Part shown: one piece after another, positions 54,996 through 63,696 of the stretch | Numbering within the stretch: the first letter of the stretch is position 1 | Layout: each line of letters opens with the position of its first letter | NCBI RefSeq assembly: GCF_014643535.1 | Contig: NZ_BMJQ01000011.1 | Coordinates: 1 to 64,000 of the forward strand | Direction: 5' to 3' | Length of the DNA: 64,000 bases | Source of the DNA: Aliidongia dinghuensis | GTDB lineage: Bacteria; Pseudomonadota; Alphaproteobacteria; ATCC43930; CGMCC-115725 | The notes under the pieces: generated by a model | The model's input: only the letters and a program-made list of their open reading frames with translations | The model's database searches: none | What the model was told of the DNA's origin: nothing | Translations under genes and position numbers: made by a program

Positions 54996-55076
54996 ATGAA
55001 CATCTTCGTATGTCCGCCGATGGCGCGCGCGCCCCGAGGCGTCCGGATCAGGGAGCGCTGCGTCGATGCGCGGTGA
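54996..55076 (+). CDS. 26-residue upstream ORF, translationally coupled to the permease
   Basis: ATG to TGA encoding a 26-residue peptide beginning MNIFVCPPMARAPRG, ending RERCVDAR, with two Cys and six Arg. It has an ideal SD (GGAGGTGAT at 54985-54993, spacing 6). A small hairpin CGGGA-AACG-TCCCG precedes the SD. Its stop lies 11 bp into the permease gene (ATGCGCGGTGA), so ribosomes ending here can re-initiate. It is probably a regulatory leader peptide; the inducing condition is unknown. Confidence 0.55.
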   Translation: MNIFVCPPMARAPRGVRIRERCVDAR

Positions 55077-56805
55077 TTCCTTCCTGTTCGCGATCACGCC
55101 GCGGCGTGAGCTGCTGCCCAACCGCTGGGATCTGGTCGCATTCCCACTGATCATCGGCTTGCTGGCGCTGACGATGATCGGCGGCAAGCAGATGAGCGCG
55201 CCGCTTACCATCCTCGACGCCGGCGCGGTGACGCTCGACCCCGCCAACCTGCCGGAATACGCGCTGCGCACGACGTTGCGCATGCTGGCGGCCCTCGTCT
55301 GGTCGGTTGTCTTCACGCTCGTCTACGGCACGCTCGCGGCCAAGAGCCGGCGGGCCGAACTCGTGCTGATCCCGATCCTCGACATCCTCCAGTCGGTGCC
55401 GGTCCTAAGCTACATCTCGTTCACAGTGCTGTTCTTCATGGCGCTGTTTCCGGGCAAGGTCGCGGGAGCGGAGCTGGCGGCGATCTTCGCCATCTTCACG
55501 GCCCAGGCCTGGAACATGACCTTCAGCTTCTACCAGTCGCTGCGGACGGTGCCGCGCGACCTGGACGAGGCGTCGCGCGGCTTCCGGTTTTCCGCCTGGC
55601 AACGCTTCTGGCGGCTCGAAGTGCCATTCGCCATGCCGGGCCTCATCTGGAACATGATGATGTCCATGTCGGGCAGCTGGTTCTTCGTGGTCGCGGTCGA
55701 AGCGGTCACGGTCGGCGACACGACGATCACGCTGCCCGGTATCGGCGCCTATCTGTCGAAGGCGATCGACGACCGCAACCTCAGTGCCGTCGGCTGGACG
55801 ATCGTGGCCATGATCGTGGTCATCATCCTCTACGACCAGCTGATGTTCCGGCCGCTCGTCGCCTGGGCCGACAAGTTCCGCTTCGAGATGACTGCGGCGC
55901 AGGCGGCCCCCGAGTCCTGGTTCCTCGACATGATGCGCCGGGCCCGCCTCGTGCAGCACGTGGGTCAGCCGATCGGCTGGCTCATCCGCGGCTTCCTGCG
56001 CCTGCGCGTGCCGATGCCCCAGGGCCGGCAGCAAACGAATGTGCGGCGCTCGCCCATGTCGAAGATCATCGACTGGGCGTGGTATGTGGTCGTGGCCATC
56101 GGTACGATCTACGTCGCCTGGAGCATCATTGACTTCATCACCGCCGAACTGGGCTGGAGCGATCTCTGGACCGTTCTGACGCTCGGTTTCTACACGTTGT
56201 TGCGCGTCGCAATCCTGATCGTGGTCGCCTCGCTCATCTGGGTTCCGCTCGGCGTCATGATCGGCCTGCGCCCCAAGCTCGCTGAGCGCGTGCAGCCGCT
56301 GGCGCAATTCCTGGCGGCCTTCCCGTCGAACCTGCTGTTCCCGATCGCGGTCGTGGTGATCCTCAAATATAAGCTCAACCCGGATATCTGGCTGTCGCCG
56401 CTCATCATCCTCGGCACACAATGGTACATCCTGTTCAACGTCATCGCCGGGGCCACGACCTATCCGAACGAGCTCCGGGAAGCGGCGGACAATTTCAAGA
56501 TCCGCGGCTGGCAATGGTGGCGCAAGGTCATGCTGCCGGGCATCTTCCCCTATTACGTGACCGGGGCGATCACCGCGTCCGGCGGCGCCTGGAACGCTTC
56601 CATCGTGGCCGAGGTCGTGAAGTGGGGCGATGACACCGTCAAGGCCCACGGCCTCGGCGCCTACATCACCGACACCACCACGGCAGCCGACTATCCCAAG
56701 ATCGTGCTCGGCGTCGCCGTCATGTCGTTCTTCGTCATTGTGTTCAACCGCACCATCTGGCGTCCGCTCTATGCCTATGCCGAGCGCCGGTTCCGGTTGG
56801 ATTGA
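55066..56805 (+). CDS. ABC importer permease, two fused permease domains
   Basis: 579 residues. Two BPD_transp_1 units (about 70-270 and 370-570), each with an EAA-like loop (EASRGFRFSAWQRFWRLEVPFAMP and EAADNFKIRGWQWWRKVMLPG). The nearest type is the nitrate/sulfonate/taurine family with tandem fused permeases. The ATPase gene starts 14 bp later. No substrate-binding protein is encoded beside it. It overlaps the upstream ORF by 11 bp and its own SD (GGGAG, spacing 10) is weak. Confidence 0.9.
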   Translation: MRGDSFLFAITPRRELLPNRWDLVAFPLIIGLLALTMIGGKQMSAPLTILDAGAVTLDPANLPEYALRTTLRMLAALVWSVVFTLVYGTLAAKSRRAELVLIPILDILQSVPVLSYISFTVLFFMALFPGKVAGAELAAIFAIFTAQAWNMTFSFYQSLRTVPRDLDEASRGFRFSAWQRFWRLEVPFAMPGLIWNMMMSMSGSWFFVVAVEAVTVGDTTITLPGIGAYLSKAIDDRNLSAVGWTIVAMIVVIILYDQLMFRPLVAWADKFRFEMTAAQAAPESWFLDMMRRARLVQHVGQPIGWLIRGFLRLRVPMPQGRQQTNVRRSPMSKIIDWAWYVVVAIGTIYVAWSIIDFITAELGWSDLWTVLTLGFYTLLRVAILIVVASLIWVPLGVMIGLRPKLAERVQPLAQFLAAFPSNLLFPIAVVVILKYKLNPDIWLSPLIILGTQWYILFNVIAGATTYPNELREAADNFKIRGWQWWRKVMLPGIFPYYVTGAITASGGAWNASIVAEVVKWGDDTVKAHGLGAYITDTTTAADYPKIVLGVAVMSFFVIVFNRTIWRPLYAYAERRFRLD

Positions 56806-56819
56806 GGAGGCAGCAAACC

Positions 56820-58139
56820 ATGTTGAATCTGGTTCAGACCCAAGCGGCGCCCGGCGCCGAAGTGCTGTCGGCCAAGGGCGTCCGCCAGGGCTTCGAGAAG
56901 AGTGCCGGCGAGCTGCTCGTCCTCGACAATGTCGACCTCACGCTGCGCGACGGCGAGATCGTGGCGCTGCTCGGCCGATCCGGCTCGGGCAAGTCCACGC
57001 TGCTCCGCATCATCGCCGGCCTGATCCGGCCCAGCGCCGGCGAGGTGATGTATCGCGGCGAGCCGGTCAAGGGGCCGGCCGAGGGCATCGCGATGGTGTT
57101 CCAGACCTTCGCGCTCTTCCCGTGGCTGACCGTGCTGCAGAACGTCGAGGCCGGGCTCGAGGCACTGGGCGTCGATCCCAAGGAATCGCGCAAGCGCGCG
57201 CTGGCGGCGATCGACCTCATCGGTCTCGACGGCTTCGAATCGGCCTATCCGCGCGAGCTCTCGGGCGGCATGCGGCAGCGTGTGGGCTTCGCCCGCGCCC
57301 TCGTCGTCGACCCGACCATCCTCTTGATGGACGAGCCGTTCTCGGCGCTCGACGTGCTGACGGCGGAGACGCTCCGCACCGATCTGCTCGATCTCTGGAT
57401 GGAGAAGCGGCTGCCGACCAAGTCGGTGCTGCTCGTCACCCATAATATCGAAGAGGCCGTGTTCATGGCCGACCGCATCCTGGTGTTCTCGTCGAACCCG
57501 GGGCGCGTCGCGGCCGAGATCAGGGTGCCGTTCGCGCACCCGCGCGACCGGCTCGACCCGACGTTCCGCCAGATGGTCGACGAGATCTATGCCAAGATGA
57601 CGGCAAGGCCGGCACCCGACGCCAAGGGCAAGGTCAAGGGCGTCGAGATCGGCACCTGGATCCCGCGCGTCTCGACCAACATCATGGCCGGTCTGCTCGA
57701 GACGGTCGCGGCGGCCCCCTACAGCGGCCGGGCCGACCTGCCCGAGATCGCGCGCAGCCTGCAGCTCGAAGGCGACGAGCTGTTCCCGGCGGCGGAAGCG
57801 CTGCAGAACCTGGGCTTCGCTGAAGTGCGGGATGCCGACATCCACCTGACCATGCCGGGCCGGGTGTTTGCCGAGGCCGATACCCAGCAGCGCAAGCGCA
57901 TGTTCTCGGACCATCTGCTGCGCCACTATCCGCTCGCGGCCCATATCCGCCGCGTGCTGGACGAGCGTCCGGGCCACCGCGCGCCGCGCGTGCGCTTCGA
58001 GCAGGAGCTCGAGGATTACCTGAGCGACGATGCGGCCGAGGAGACGATCGACACGATCATTAACTGGGGCCGCTATGGCGAGGTCTTCTCCTACGAGGAC
58101 CAGGCCGAGATGTTCAGCCTGGAGAATCCCGAAGGCTGA
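56820..58139 (+). CDS. ABC importer ATPase with AAA-associated C-terminal domain
   Basis: 439 residues. Walker A GRSGSGKST (about 58), Q loop VFQTFALFPWLTV, signature LSGGMRQRVGFARA, Walker B ILLMDEPFSALD and H loop VTHN. A ~130-residue C-terminal AAA-associated domain follows (LPEIARSLQLEGDELFPAAEAL, then FSDHLLRHYPLAAHIRRVL), found in nitrate/sulfonate-type ATPases of this architecture. GAGGAGG lies upstream. It forms the importer with the preceding fused permease; the substrate is unknown. Confidence 0.93.
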   Translation: MLNLVQTQAAPGAEVLSAKGVRQGFEKSAGELLVLDNVDLTLRDGEIVALLGRSGSGKSTLLRIIAGLIRPSAGEVMYRGEPVKGPAEGIAMVFQTFALFPWLTVLQNVEAGLEALGVDPKESRKRALAAIDLIGLDGFESAYPRELSGGMRQRVGFARALVVDPTILLMDEPFSALDVLTAETLRTDLLDLWMEKRLPTKSVLLVTHNIEEAVFMADRILVFSSNPGRVAAEIRVPFAHPRDRLDPTFRQMVDEIYAKMTARPAPDAKGKVKGVEIGTWIPRVSTNIMAGLLETVAAAPYSGRADLPEIARSLQLEGDELFPAAEALQNLGFAEVRDADIHLTMPGRVFAEADTQQRKRMFSDHLLRHYPLAAHIRRVLDERPGHRAPRVRFEQELEDYLSDDAAEETIDTIINWGRYGEVFSYEDQAEMFSLENPEG

Positions 58140-58195
58140 TCAGGAGGGACGGGCGGTGGCGACCGATGCCTCCGCCCGTTCGAACGTCTGCCCGT

Positions 58196-58900
58196 TCAGA
58201 CGTCCGCCACCTGGCGCTCGACCTGCCAGCGGGCGGCCGAGACATAGGGCTCGAGGCTGAGCCGCCCGATGATTTGCTCCAGCGCCGCATGCTTCGGCGA
58301 CGCTGCCACCGCCTGGGCTGTCACCACCACCTTGACCGTGTCCGGGGCGTCTTCGCTGTCGAGCCGGCGGAGGCCGAGGCCGGCGCCGGACAGCGCGTGC
58401 AGCAGCAGCGAGCGGATATGCGCCTCCTCGGCGGCCCGGCAGGTGACCGAAACCGCATAGTGCGTCTCGACCTCACTCGCCGCGGTCGAGCCTTGCCGGT
58501 TGATCAGCCGCACGAGCGGCCGTAGCACCATGTTGGTCGCCACGACGAAAGCCGCGGCGATGCCGCTCGCGATGAAGAAGCCGCCGCCCGAGAAGGCGCC
58601 CACCATGGCCGAGCACCAGAGCGTCGCGGCCGTGTTCAGGCCCTGGACATTGAAGCCGTCGCGCATGATGACGCCGGCGCCGAGGAAGCCGATGCCCGAG
58701 ACGATCTGCGCCGCCATGCGCGTCGGGCTGCCTTCGCCCGGATAGAGGCCGGAGAACACGACAAAGCCGGCGGCGCCGAGCGCCACCAGCGCATTCGTGC
58801 GCAAGCCAGCCATCTTCTGGCGCCATTGCCGCTCGAAGCCGATCGCCGAGCCCAGCAGCAGCGCGTAGCCCAAGCGCAGCAGAATGACGTGCCAATCCAT
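58196..58900 (-). CDS. MgtC/SapB family membrane protein
   Basis: 234 residues. Four to five transmembrane helices with LLLGSAIGFERQWRQKMAGLRTNALVALGAAGF, GSPTRMAAQIVSGIGFLGAGVIMRDG and GLNTAATLWCSAMVGAFSG, the MgtC signature. A C-terminal ACT-like cytoplasmic domain follows (about 145-234). MgtC proteins support growth at low Mg2+ and affect ATP synthase. It lies 93 bp after the CsoR-family repressor on the same strand. The 3' end overlaps a 16-bp tandem duplication (58175-58206). Confidence 0.94.
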   Translation of the reverse strand: MDWHVILLRLGYALLLGSAIGFERQWRQKMAGLRTNALVALGAAGFVVFSGLYPGEGSPTRMAAQIVSGIGFLGAGVIMRDGFNVQGLNTAATLWCSAMVGAFSGGGFFIASGIAAAFVVATNMVLRPLVRLINRQGSTAASEVETHYAVSVTCRAAEEAHIRSLLLHALSGAGLGLRRLDSEDAPDTVKVVVTAQAVAASPKHAALEQIIGRLSLEPYVSAARWQVERQVADV

Positions 58901-58993
58901 CGCCGCCCGTTCCGTTCCTCAAGTTCGGCCGCGCATGCTGCCGCCGGATTGTTACAGTTTGAAGATCGGTGCCGCCGGAAGCGGAGAGGAACC

Positions 58994-59269
58994 TCAGGTC
59001 AGGTAGGAATGCATGATCTCGATCAGCTCCTCGGCGGCCTCGCTCTGCGGGCTGCCGCGCCGCTCGGGATCGATCACATGCTCGCGGATATGGTCTTCGA
59101 CCACTTCGGCGATGAAGCCGTCGAGCGCGCCCCGGCAGGCGGTCGCCTGCTGCAAGATGGCGAGACAGGAGCCGTCCTCCTCCAGCACGCGCTGGATCGC
59201 GTCGATCTGGCCGCGGATCCGACGCATGCGATTCACGAGCTTCTGCTTTTCCTTTTCCGAGTGTGTCAT
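58994..59269 (-). CDS. CsoR/RcnR-family metal-responsive repressor
   Basis: 91 residues, three-helix DUF156 protein. With the start MTHSEKEKQKL (a longer start at 59311 is unlikely) the ligand fingerprint is His3, Cys35, His60 and His64, the set used by the Ni/Co sensor RcnR; FrmR and CsoR differ. Operator-like ATACCC/GGGTAT arms lie 12 bp upstream. It probably represses itself and MgtC, or the divergent transporter, and releases DNA on binding Ni2+, Co2+ or a related metal. Confidence 0.9.
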   Translation of the reverse strand: MTHSEKEKQKLVNRMRRIRGQIDAIQRVLEEDGSCLAILQQATACRGALDGFIAEVVEDHIREHVIDPERRGSPQSEAAEELIEIMHSYLT

Positions 59270-59281
59270 GTCTCTTGTCCC

Positions 59282-59298
59282 ATACCCCTCTAGGGTAT
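59282..59298. promoter_or_regulatory. CsoR-family operator candidate
   Basis: ATACCC-CTCTA-GGGTAT, inverted arms with an internal C tract. CsoR-family repressors bind such G/C-tract inverted repeats. It overlaps the promoter region just upstream of the repressor start. Confidence 0.6.
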
Positions 59299-59599
59299 AT
59301 ATCACGACCACGGCCGAACGCGGGCAGAAATGCGCGTGCCCGGCCGGTCGGTCGTCGTTCCGGCGGCATCCGACTGTTTCAACCAGCTCAAGGGATCACA
59401 TGAACCCGCGATCTAGCAGCTCGTCGATCGACTGTCACAGTAGGCGCTCCGCGTCTATTGCACAGGCATCGCTGAGCTCGTCCATCGCTCGGGCGGCCCT
59501 TGTGACCGTGTTGGAGGTGTCGACGCCCGCGCGTTGACGCCGTCCGGCGGCCGCAGCCTCCCGAGCTCGAGCAACTGTCCGAGCTAAAAGGAGGCGCCG
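59299..59599. other. intergenic region, no gene seen
   Basis: 301 bp between the repressor operator and the small ORF at 59600. No family-level ORF or hairpin terminator was found. It contains CGACTGTCACA (59429-59439), also present at 54689-54699 before the ABC importer, which may be chance. Confidence 0.4.
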
Positions 59600-59791
59600 A
59601 TGGCCGCCTTTCTCTCCCTCGTCCCCGTTGGGGATTTCGTGTCCGCGTCCGCGACCCCGCTCCGTGCGCGTCTCCGCCTCGTGCCGGGTGGCTTTGCGCC
59701 GCGCCCGCTGGGAGCCCGCGCCCGCTGGCAGCGCGCGCCCGACGGCGCGCTGGTGTGCCGCTGGCAACCGGCCGGCGACGACCCGGCTTGA
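59600..59791 (+). CDS. 63-residue hypothetical protein before the transporter
   Basis: ATG 7 nt after a strong SD (AAAGGAGG). 63 residues starting MAAFLSLVPVGDFVSASATP and ending WQRAPDGALVCRWQPAGDD. The sequence is GC-biased but has an organised Arg/Trp-rich C-terminus. It lies 126 bp before the NRAMP-related gene on the same strand. No family recognised. Confidence 0.5.
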   Translation: MAAFLSLVPVGDFVSASATPLRARLRLVPGGFAPRPLGARARWQRAPDGALVCRWQPAGDDPA

Positions 59792-59917
59792 CCGTTTCCC
59801 ATCCGGCGGCCCTGACCGGCCGCCCGTGAGGCCCGCCCGCCGCCGCGGCGGCCGACCCTAGGCGCGCCGCGGCGCGATCAGCATCTTCGCAAGTTTCTGT
59901 GAAAGAGGAGGACTGCC

Positions 59918-61558
59918 ATGTCCGCCATCGAAATCGACAACGCGCCGCGTTCGGCGGTGCTCGACGACGCCCATTTGGGCGATATCCGCGGGGCATTCGG
60001 CACGATCCGCCAGGGCGACATCGCGCCGCGCACCGGCTGGTGGGCGCGCTTCAAGACCCTGCTCGCCATTCTTGGCCCCGGCCTCATCGTCATGGTCGGC
60101 GACAATGACGCGGGCGCGTTCGGCACCTATACCCAGGCCGGCCAGAACTATGGCACGAGCCTGCTCTGGACGCTGCTGCTGCTGGTGCCCGTGCTCTACG
60201 TGAACCAGGAGATGGTGCTGCGTCTTGGCGCCGTCACCGGCGTCGGCCATGCCCGGCTGATCTTCGCCCGGTTCGGCAAGTTCTGGGGCGCGTTCAGCGT
60301 CATCGATCTGTTCCTCCTGAACGCGCTTACCATCGTGACCGAGTTCATCGGCATCACGCTGGCGCTCGACTATCTGGGCATCTCCAAGGAGCTCGGCGTC
60401 GTGGCCGCAGCCGTGCTGGTGATCGCCGCCGCCGGGACCGGCGACTTCCGCCGCTTCGAGCGGTTCGCGATGCTCCTGTGTTTCGGCAGCCTGCTGCTGG
60501 TGCCGGTGTTCCTGGCGGTGCATCCGCCGATGGGGCAGGTGGCACTCGACTTCGTCAAGCCGCAGCTTCCGGCCGACGGCAAACTGGCGGACGTCATGCT
60601 GCTGATCATCGGCATCGTCGGCACGACGGTGGCGCCCTGGCAGCTGTTCTTCCAGCAGAGCTACGTCATCGACAAGCGCATCACGCCGCGCTTCATGCGG
60701 TATGAGCGCGCCGACCTGTGGTTCGGCATCGTGCTCGTCATCATCGGCGCTGTCGCCATGATGGCGTTCACGGCGGCAACATTCCAGGGCCAGGCCGAGT
60801 TCGGCAATTTCACCGATGCCGGCGGCGTGTCGGCGGGGCTCGAAAAATACGTCGGCAAGGTGCCGGGCGTGCTGTTCGCGGTGGCGCTGATCGACGCCAG
60901 CATCATCGGCGCTGCCGCCGTGTCGCTGTCGACGGCCTATGCGCTGGGCGATGTGCTGTCGCTGAAGCACTCGCTGCATCGCAAGGCGACGGACGCGAAG
61001 GGCTTCTACGCGGTCTATGCCGGGCTGATCGCGCTGGCGGCGGCGCTCGTGCTGACGCCGGGCACGCCGCTCGGGCTGCTCACCAACGCGGTGCAGAGCC
61101 TGGCCGGCGTCCTGCTGCCGAGCGCCACCGTGTTCCTGCTGCTGCTGTGCAACGACAAGGCGGTGCTGGGGCCCTGGGTCAACGGCCGCTGGCTGAACCT
61201 GTTCACCGGCGCCGTCATCGCCATCCTCGTCACGCTCTCGATCATCCTGACGGCGTCGGTCATCTTCCCGGACATCGAGGGCGACACCATCGTCCTCATG
61301 CTGGAAGCCGGGGGCGGCGTCACGGTGGTCGTGGCGGCGATCAGCTGGGCGATCCATCGCAGCCGTGGCGATGTGGTCCGGCCCATCGACCGCACCGGCC
61401 AGGCAACCTGGCGGATGCCGCCGCTCGATCGGCTCAAGGCCGTTCGGCTGTCGCTGCAGAACAAGATCTGGATGAGCGTGCTGCGGCTCTATCTGGTCGG
61501 TGCCGGCGGGCTGGTGCTCTGGCGCATCGTGCTGCTCGCGGTCGGGGGCGGCGAATGA
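59918..61558 (+). CDS. NRAMP-superfamily divalent metal transporter with altered metal site
   Basis: 546 residues, about 11 transmembrane helices. The first helix reads ILGPGLIVMVGDNDAGAFGT: the metal-site Asp is kept but DPGN becomes DAGA (Pro and Asn lost). Helix 6 reads GTTVAPWQLFFQQS where canonical NRAMPs have MPH: Met and His are lost. Loss of the Met is reported for NRAMP-related magnesium transporters (NRMTs). GAGGAGG lies upstream. With MgtC and an RcnR-like repressor nearby, Mg2+ transport is more likely than Mn2+/Fe2+. Substrate assignment is inference. Confidence 0.88.
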   Translation: MSAIEIDNAPRSAVLDDAHLGDIRGAFGTIRQGDIAPRTGWWARFKTLLAILGPGLIVMVGDNDAGAFGTYTQAGQNYGTSLLWTLLLLVPVLYVNQEMVLRLGAVTGVGHARLIFARFGKFWGAFSVIDLFLLNALTIVTEFIGITLALDYLGISKELGVVAAAVLVIAAAGTGDFRRFERFAMLLCFGSLLLVPVFLAVHPPMGQVALDFVKPQLPADGKLADVMLLIIGIVGTTVAPWQLFFQQSYVIDKRITPRFMRYERADLWFGIVLVIIGAVAMMAFTAATFQGQAEFGNFTDAGGVSAGLEKYVGKVPGVLFAVALIDASIIGAAAVSLSTAYALGDVLSLKHSLHRKATDAKGFYAVYAGLIALAAALVLTPGTPLGLLTNAVQSLAGVLLPSATVFLLLLCNDKAVLGPWVNGRWLNLFTGAVIAILVTLSIILTASVIFPDIEGDTIVLMLEAGGGVTVVVAAISWAIHRSRGDVVRPIDRTGQATWRMPPLDRLKAVRLSLQNKIWMSVLRLYLVGAGGLVLWRIVLLAVGGGE

Positions 61559-61613
61559 CGGGAGGCGTGGAACGGGGCGGTGGTTGCGCCGCCCCGGCGA
61601 CCAGGAGAGTGCG

Positions 61614-61811
61614 ATGAACGGCGTGATGCAAGGCAAGGCGATGTGCGAGCTCGCAACACTCTCGACGCGGGCGCTCTGGTGCTGCGCGGTCTGGATGGCG
61701 TCCCACGATCGGTCGGGAGCGGAATCGAGGCTGCTCGACCTTGCGGCTCGGCAGCAAGCCGCTCGCTGGGAGCGGGTTCAGGCACGTCCCGCGAGCCAGC
61801 CGCCGTCGTGA
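61614..61811 (+). CDS. 65-residue hypothetical protein
   Basis: ATG after AGGAGAG. 65 residues, MNGVMQGKAMCELATLSTRA followed by LWCCAVWMASH and an Arg/Gln/Ala-rich tail. It contains three Cys. It starts 55 bp after the transporter stop, on the same strand, and could be co-transcribed. No family recognised. Confidence 0.4.
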   Translation: MNGVMQGKAMCELATLSTRALWCCAVWMASHDRSGAESRLLDLAARQQAARWERVQARPASQPPS

Positions 61812-61831
61812 CACGATCGAGAGCGAGGACG

Positions 61832-61951
61832 ATGGACGGACAACCGCACAGGCCCGATCCCGACGCGCGTCGGGACCGGGCGGGGTTTGACATTCGAACG
61901 CAGTCGGCGCACCGGCGGCGGAACGGCGGGCTCTACCCGATCACGGGCTAG
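61832..61951 (+). CDS. possible 39-residue micro-protein
   Basis: ATG to TAG, 39 residues (MDGQPHRPDPDARRDRAGFD then IRTQSAHRRRNGGLYPITG). Very polar and Arg-rich. A GAGG SD is close. It lies between the 65-residue ORF and the Na/Pi cotransporter gene. Confidence 0.3.
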   Translation: MDGQPHRPDPDARRDRAGFDIRTQSAHRRRNGGLYPITG

Positions 61952-62040
61952 GGTTTCGGCGTCCGTCTCCGCTGCCGGCCAGCGACGGAGACGGAAATGA
62001 CAGCCACGATTTGGTCCGCGGACTGCCGCCGGGCAGAGCC

Positions 62041-63696
62041 ATGAGCGCGACCTGGACGCTCCTCGATCTGGCAGGCGATGTCGTTCTGCTGCTGTGGGGC
62101 ATGCATATGGTCCACAACGGCATCATGCGTGCCTATGGGGCCGACCTGCGCCGGGTGCTGGGCCGCATGCTGGGCAACCGGGTTCGGGCCATGCTCGCCG
62201 GCGCGGGCCTGACGGTGCTGCTGCAGTCGAGCACGGCGACAAGCCTGATGGCGGCGTCCTTCGCGGGTCAGGGCGCGCTCGACCTGGTGCCTGGCCTCGC
62301 CATCATGCTCGGCGCCAATCTCGGCACAACCCTGGTCGTGCAGATCCTGTCCTTCGACGTCTCGAAGGTCGTGCCGCTGTTCCTGATTGCCGGCTTCGCC
62401 GCCTTCAAGCATGGCACGAAGCGGGGTGGACGCGATCTCGGCCGGATCGGGCTTGGCCTGGGCATGATGCTGCTGGCGCTGCATCTCCTCGGCATTGCCC
62501 TCGAACCGGCGGCGGCGGCACCGGCACTCAGGGAACTGCTCGCCAGCCTGACGGGCGACCCGGTGCTCGACCTCGTGCTTGCGGCCGTGCTGACCTGGGC
62601 GACCCATTCCAGCGTCGCCGTCGTGCTGCTGGTGAGCCAGCTTGCGATGTCCGGAACCCTGCCGCCTGCGGCGAGCCTGGCCTTCGTGCTGGGCGCCAAT
62701 CTCGGCTCGACTGTCCCGGCTCTCCTCAGTGCCGGACAGGACCGCGTGGCACAGCGACTGCCGCTCGGCAACATGCTCATCCGGCTCGCCGGGTGTATCC
62801 TGGCGCTTCCTTTCCTCAGCACGCTTGCGCGCCTGCTCGGCACGCTGGCCGCGGATCCCGCCCGCCTTGTGGCGGACTTCCACACGGCCTTCAACCTGCT
62901 GCTCGCGATCGCGTCAGTATTTTTCCTCGATCCGCTGGGCCGTCTTCTGACGCGGCTGCTGCCGGCCAAGGCCAAGGCATCGGACCCGGCAATGCCGCTG
63001 TTTCTCGATTACGCCGCGCTCGATACGCCGCATCTGGCGCTCGCCAATGCGACGCGCGAGGTGCTCAGGGTTGCGGAAACGGTCGAGACGATGCTGCGCG
63101 CCGCCCAGGACGCCCTGCTCGCACCCAATTCCGCCGGTGCTGCCAAGCTGAGCGGGATGGGCAAGACGGTCGATCGCCTGCTGGAAGCGGTGAAGGCCTA
63201 TGTCGCCCACATCGGCGAAGACGCCATGAACGAGGACGACGCCCGCCGACGGTTCAAGATGCTCGCCTTCATCGTCAGCCTCGGCCACGCGACGGATGTC
63301 GTCGAGCGCGGCCTGGCGACGAGCGGCTTTCGCAAGCTGCGTGGCGACATCGTGCTGCCGCCGGTCGAGGCCGAGGCTGTCACGTCGCTCTTCGGGCTGC
63401 TGCTCGACAACCTGAGGCTGGCACTCTCGACGCTGATTTCCGGTGACGAGCGCGGGGCGCGCGCGTTGCTCGACGCCAAGCGGCGTTTCAATGAGCGCGA
63501 ACACGCTCTGGCGACGCAGCATCTCGCGAGCCTGCGCAACAGCAATCCCGCGTCGGGCCTCGACGCGAGCGCGCTCTATCTGGCCGTGCTGCGTGACCTG
63601 AAGCAGATCGACTCCCACCTGGCGGCGGTCGCTTACCCCCTGCCGGAGGCCGAGTCCCGACAATCGGCAACTGAATCGACGGAGGCATGCCCATGA
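62041..63696 (+). CDS. Na/Pi cotransporter family protein with PhoU-like C-terminus
   Basis: 551 residues. Two inverted half-repeats with the family motifs LLQSSTATSLMAASFAGQG (about 61) and THSSVAVVLLVSQLAM (about 193), and ANLGTTL and ANLGSTV. A helical C-terminal domain of PhoU-like type follows (EVLRVAETVETMLRAAQDAL onwards). It would move phosphate with Na+ or act in phosphate efflux. The start at 62041 has a weak SD; an ATG 30 bp upstream is possible. A small ORF overlaps its stop. Confidence 0.92.
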   Translation: MSATWTLLDLAGDVVLLLWGMHMVHNGIMRAYGADLRRVLGRMLGNRVRAMLAGAGLTVLLQSSTATSLMAASFAGQGALDLVPGLAIMLGANLGTTLVVQILSFDVSKVVPLFLIAGFAAFKHGTKRGGRDLGRIGLGLGMMLLALHLLGIALEPAAAAPALRELLASLTGDPVLDLVLAAVLTWATHSSVAVVLLVSQLAMSGTLPPAASLAFVLGANLGSTVPALLSAGQDRVAQRLPLGNMLIRLAGCILALPFLSTLARLLGTLAADPARLVADFHTAFNLLLAIASVFFLDPLGRLLTRLLPAKAKASDPAMPLFLDYAALDTPHLALANATREVLRVAETVETMLRAAQDALLAPNSAGAAKLSGMGKTVDRLLEAVKAYVAHIGEDAMNEDDARRRFKMLAFIVSLGHATDVVERGLATSGFRKLRGDIVLPPVEAEAVTSLFGLLLDNLRLALSTLISGDERGARALLDAKRRFNEREHALATQHLASLRNSNPASGLDASALYLAVLRDLKQIDSHLAAVAYPLPEAESRQSATESTEACP

